Source: Acetobacter farinalis
Lineage (GTDB): Bacteria > Pseudomonadota > Alphaproteobacteria > Acetobacterales > Acetobacteraceae
Assembly (NCBI RefSeq): GCF_026240015.1
Contig: NZ_JAPIUX010000036.1
Coordinates: 1 to 6,423, forward strand
Reading direction: 5' to 3'
Length of the DNA: 6,423 nucleotides
Shown one piece after another: positions 6,308 to 6,423 of the stretch (positions are counted from its first letter, which is position 1; each line of letters starts with the position of its first letter). The position numbers and the translations under genes were made by a program. The notes beneath the pieces were generated by a model that worked only from the letters and a program-made list of their open reading frames with translations, was not told where the DNA came from and searched no databases.

Positions 6308-6423
6308 CGGTTTTGTGCCGGTCATCTGAGCGTTTTAAGCTTGTATCAGGAGACCGACGAAACCATGAAACATACGGAAGATTTCAAGCGCGAGGCCGTG
6401 AGGATTGCGTTGAGCAGTGGACT
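6297..6423 (+). mobile_element. IS3-family element, 5' end (continues past the window)
   Basis: dnaE2 coding is lost near 6300, and the following DNA leads into an IS3-type orfA, as at the left end of an IS3-family element. IS3 ends begin with TG. Two candidates exist, TGGACTTG at 6297 and TGTAACGG at 6303, and I cannot choose between them without the right end. The untranslated leader contains TTTTGTGCCGGTCATC, probably part of the inverted repeat. Target duplication and right end are outside the window. Confidence 0.78.
6365..6423 (+). CDS. IS3-family transposase OrfA, first 19 residues
   Basis: ATG at 6365 opens a frame reading MKHTEDFKREAVRIALSSG up to the window edge. This is the characteristic start of IS3-family OrfA proteins (helix-turn-helix, HTH_28/transposase_8 type; 'FK.EAVRIAL..G'), which bind the element ends. 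Catalysis comes from OrfB, normally made by a -1 frameshift fusion. OrfB is outside the window. AGGAG at 6348-6352 lies 12 bases before the ATG, slightly far but plausible. The gene points the same way as dnaE2, so read-through from the SOS promoter could enter the element. Confidence 0.82.
   Translation, partial: MKHTEDFKREAVRIALSSG

Noticed and set aside
1..6423. CRISPR arrays, tRNA or rRNA genes
   Set aside because: No regularly spaced repeats, cloverleaf-like sequences or rRNA segments were recognised by eye on either strand.

Overview
The window is GC-rich, tightly packed bacterial DNA. The gene content points to an alphaproteobacterium, most likely an acetic acid bacterium (Acetobacteraceae, Komagataeibacter/Gluconacetobacter/Acetobacter type). 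The grounds are the imuA-imuB-dnaE2 layout, an alphaproteobacterial LexA box (GAAC-N7-GAAC), an oleate hydratase and abundant insertion sequences. The genus is an inference from style, not from a search.

Left part (1-764). The window opens inside the 3' end of an IS630-family element on the + strand. The element has cut a DEAD/DEAH-type helicase gene on the - strand just after its Walker A motif, leaving an 80-residue N-terminal stub with a short tail read from the element. About 400 bases without a credible gene follow.

Middle part (765-3374, - strand). A six-helix DUF1275/YoaK-family membrane protein gene lies 93 bases upstream of a full-length FAD-dependent oleate hydratase gene (ohyA). 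The two may be co-transcribed. A perfect 16-base palindrome overlaps the ohyA ribosome binding site.

Right part (3375-6423, + strand). A 284-base divergent intergenic region holds a promoter for the DUF1275 gene and, facing right, an SOS promoter with a LexA box filling its spacer. The SOS promoter drives imuA, imuB and dnaE2, the error-prone translesion mutasome. imuA and imuB overlap by 86 bases, imuB and dnaE2 by 4. dnaE2 stops after about 147-149 codons, within the N-terminal PHP domain, because an IS3-family element is inserted there. The element's first ORF starts at 6365 and runs out of the window.

The window therefore shows two separate IS disruptions. The mutasome has lost its polymerase subunit at this locus, while its SOS promoter, ImuA and ImuB remain intact. 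I found no wholly new system. The points most worth following are the broken mutasome, the palindrome over the ohyA start and the pairing of DUF1275 with oleate hydratase.
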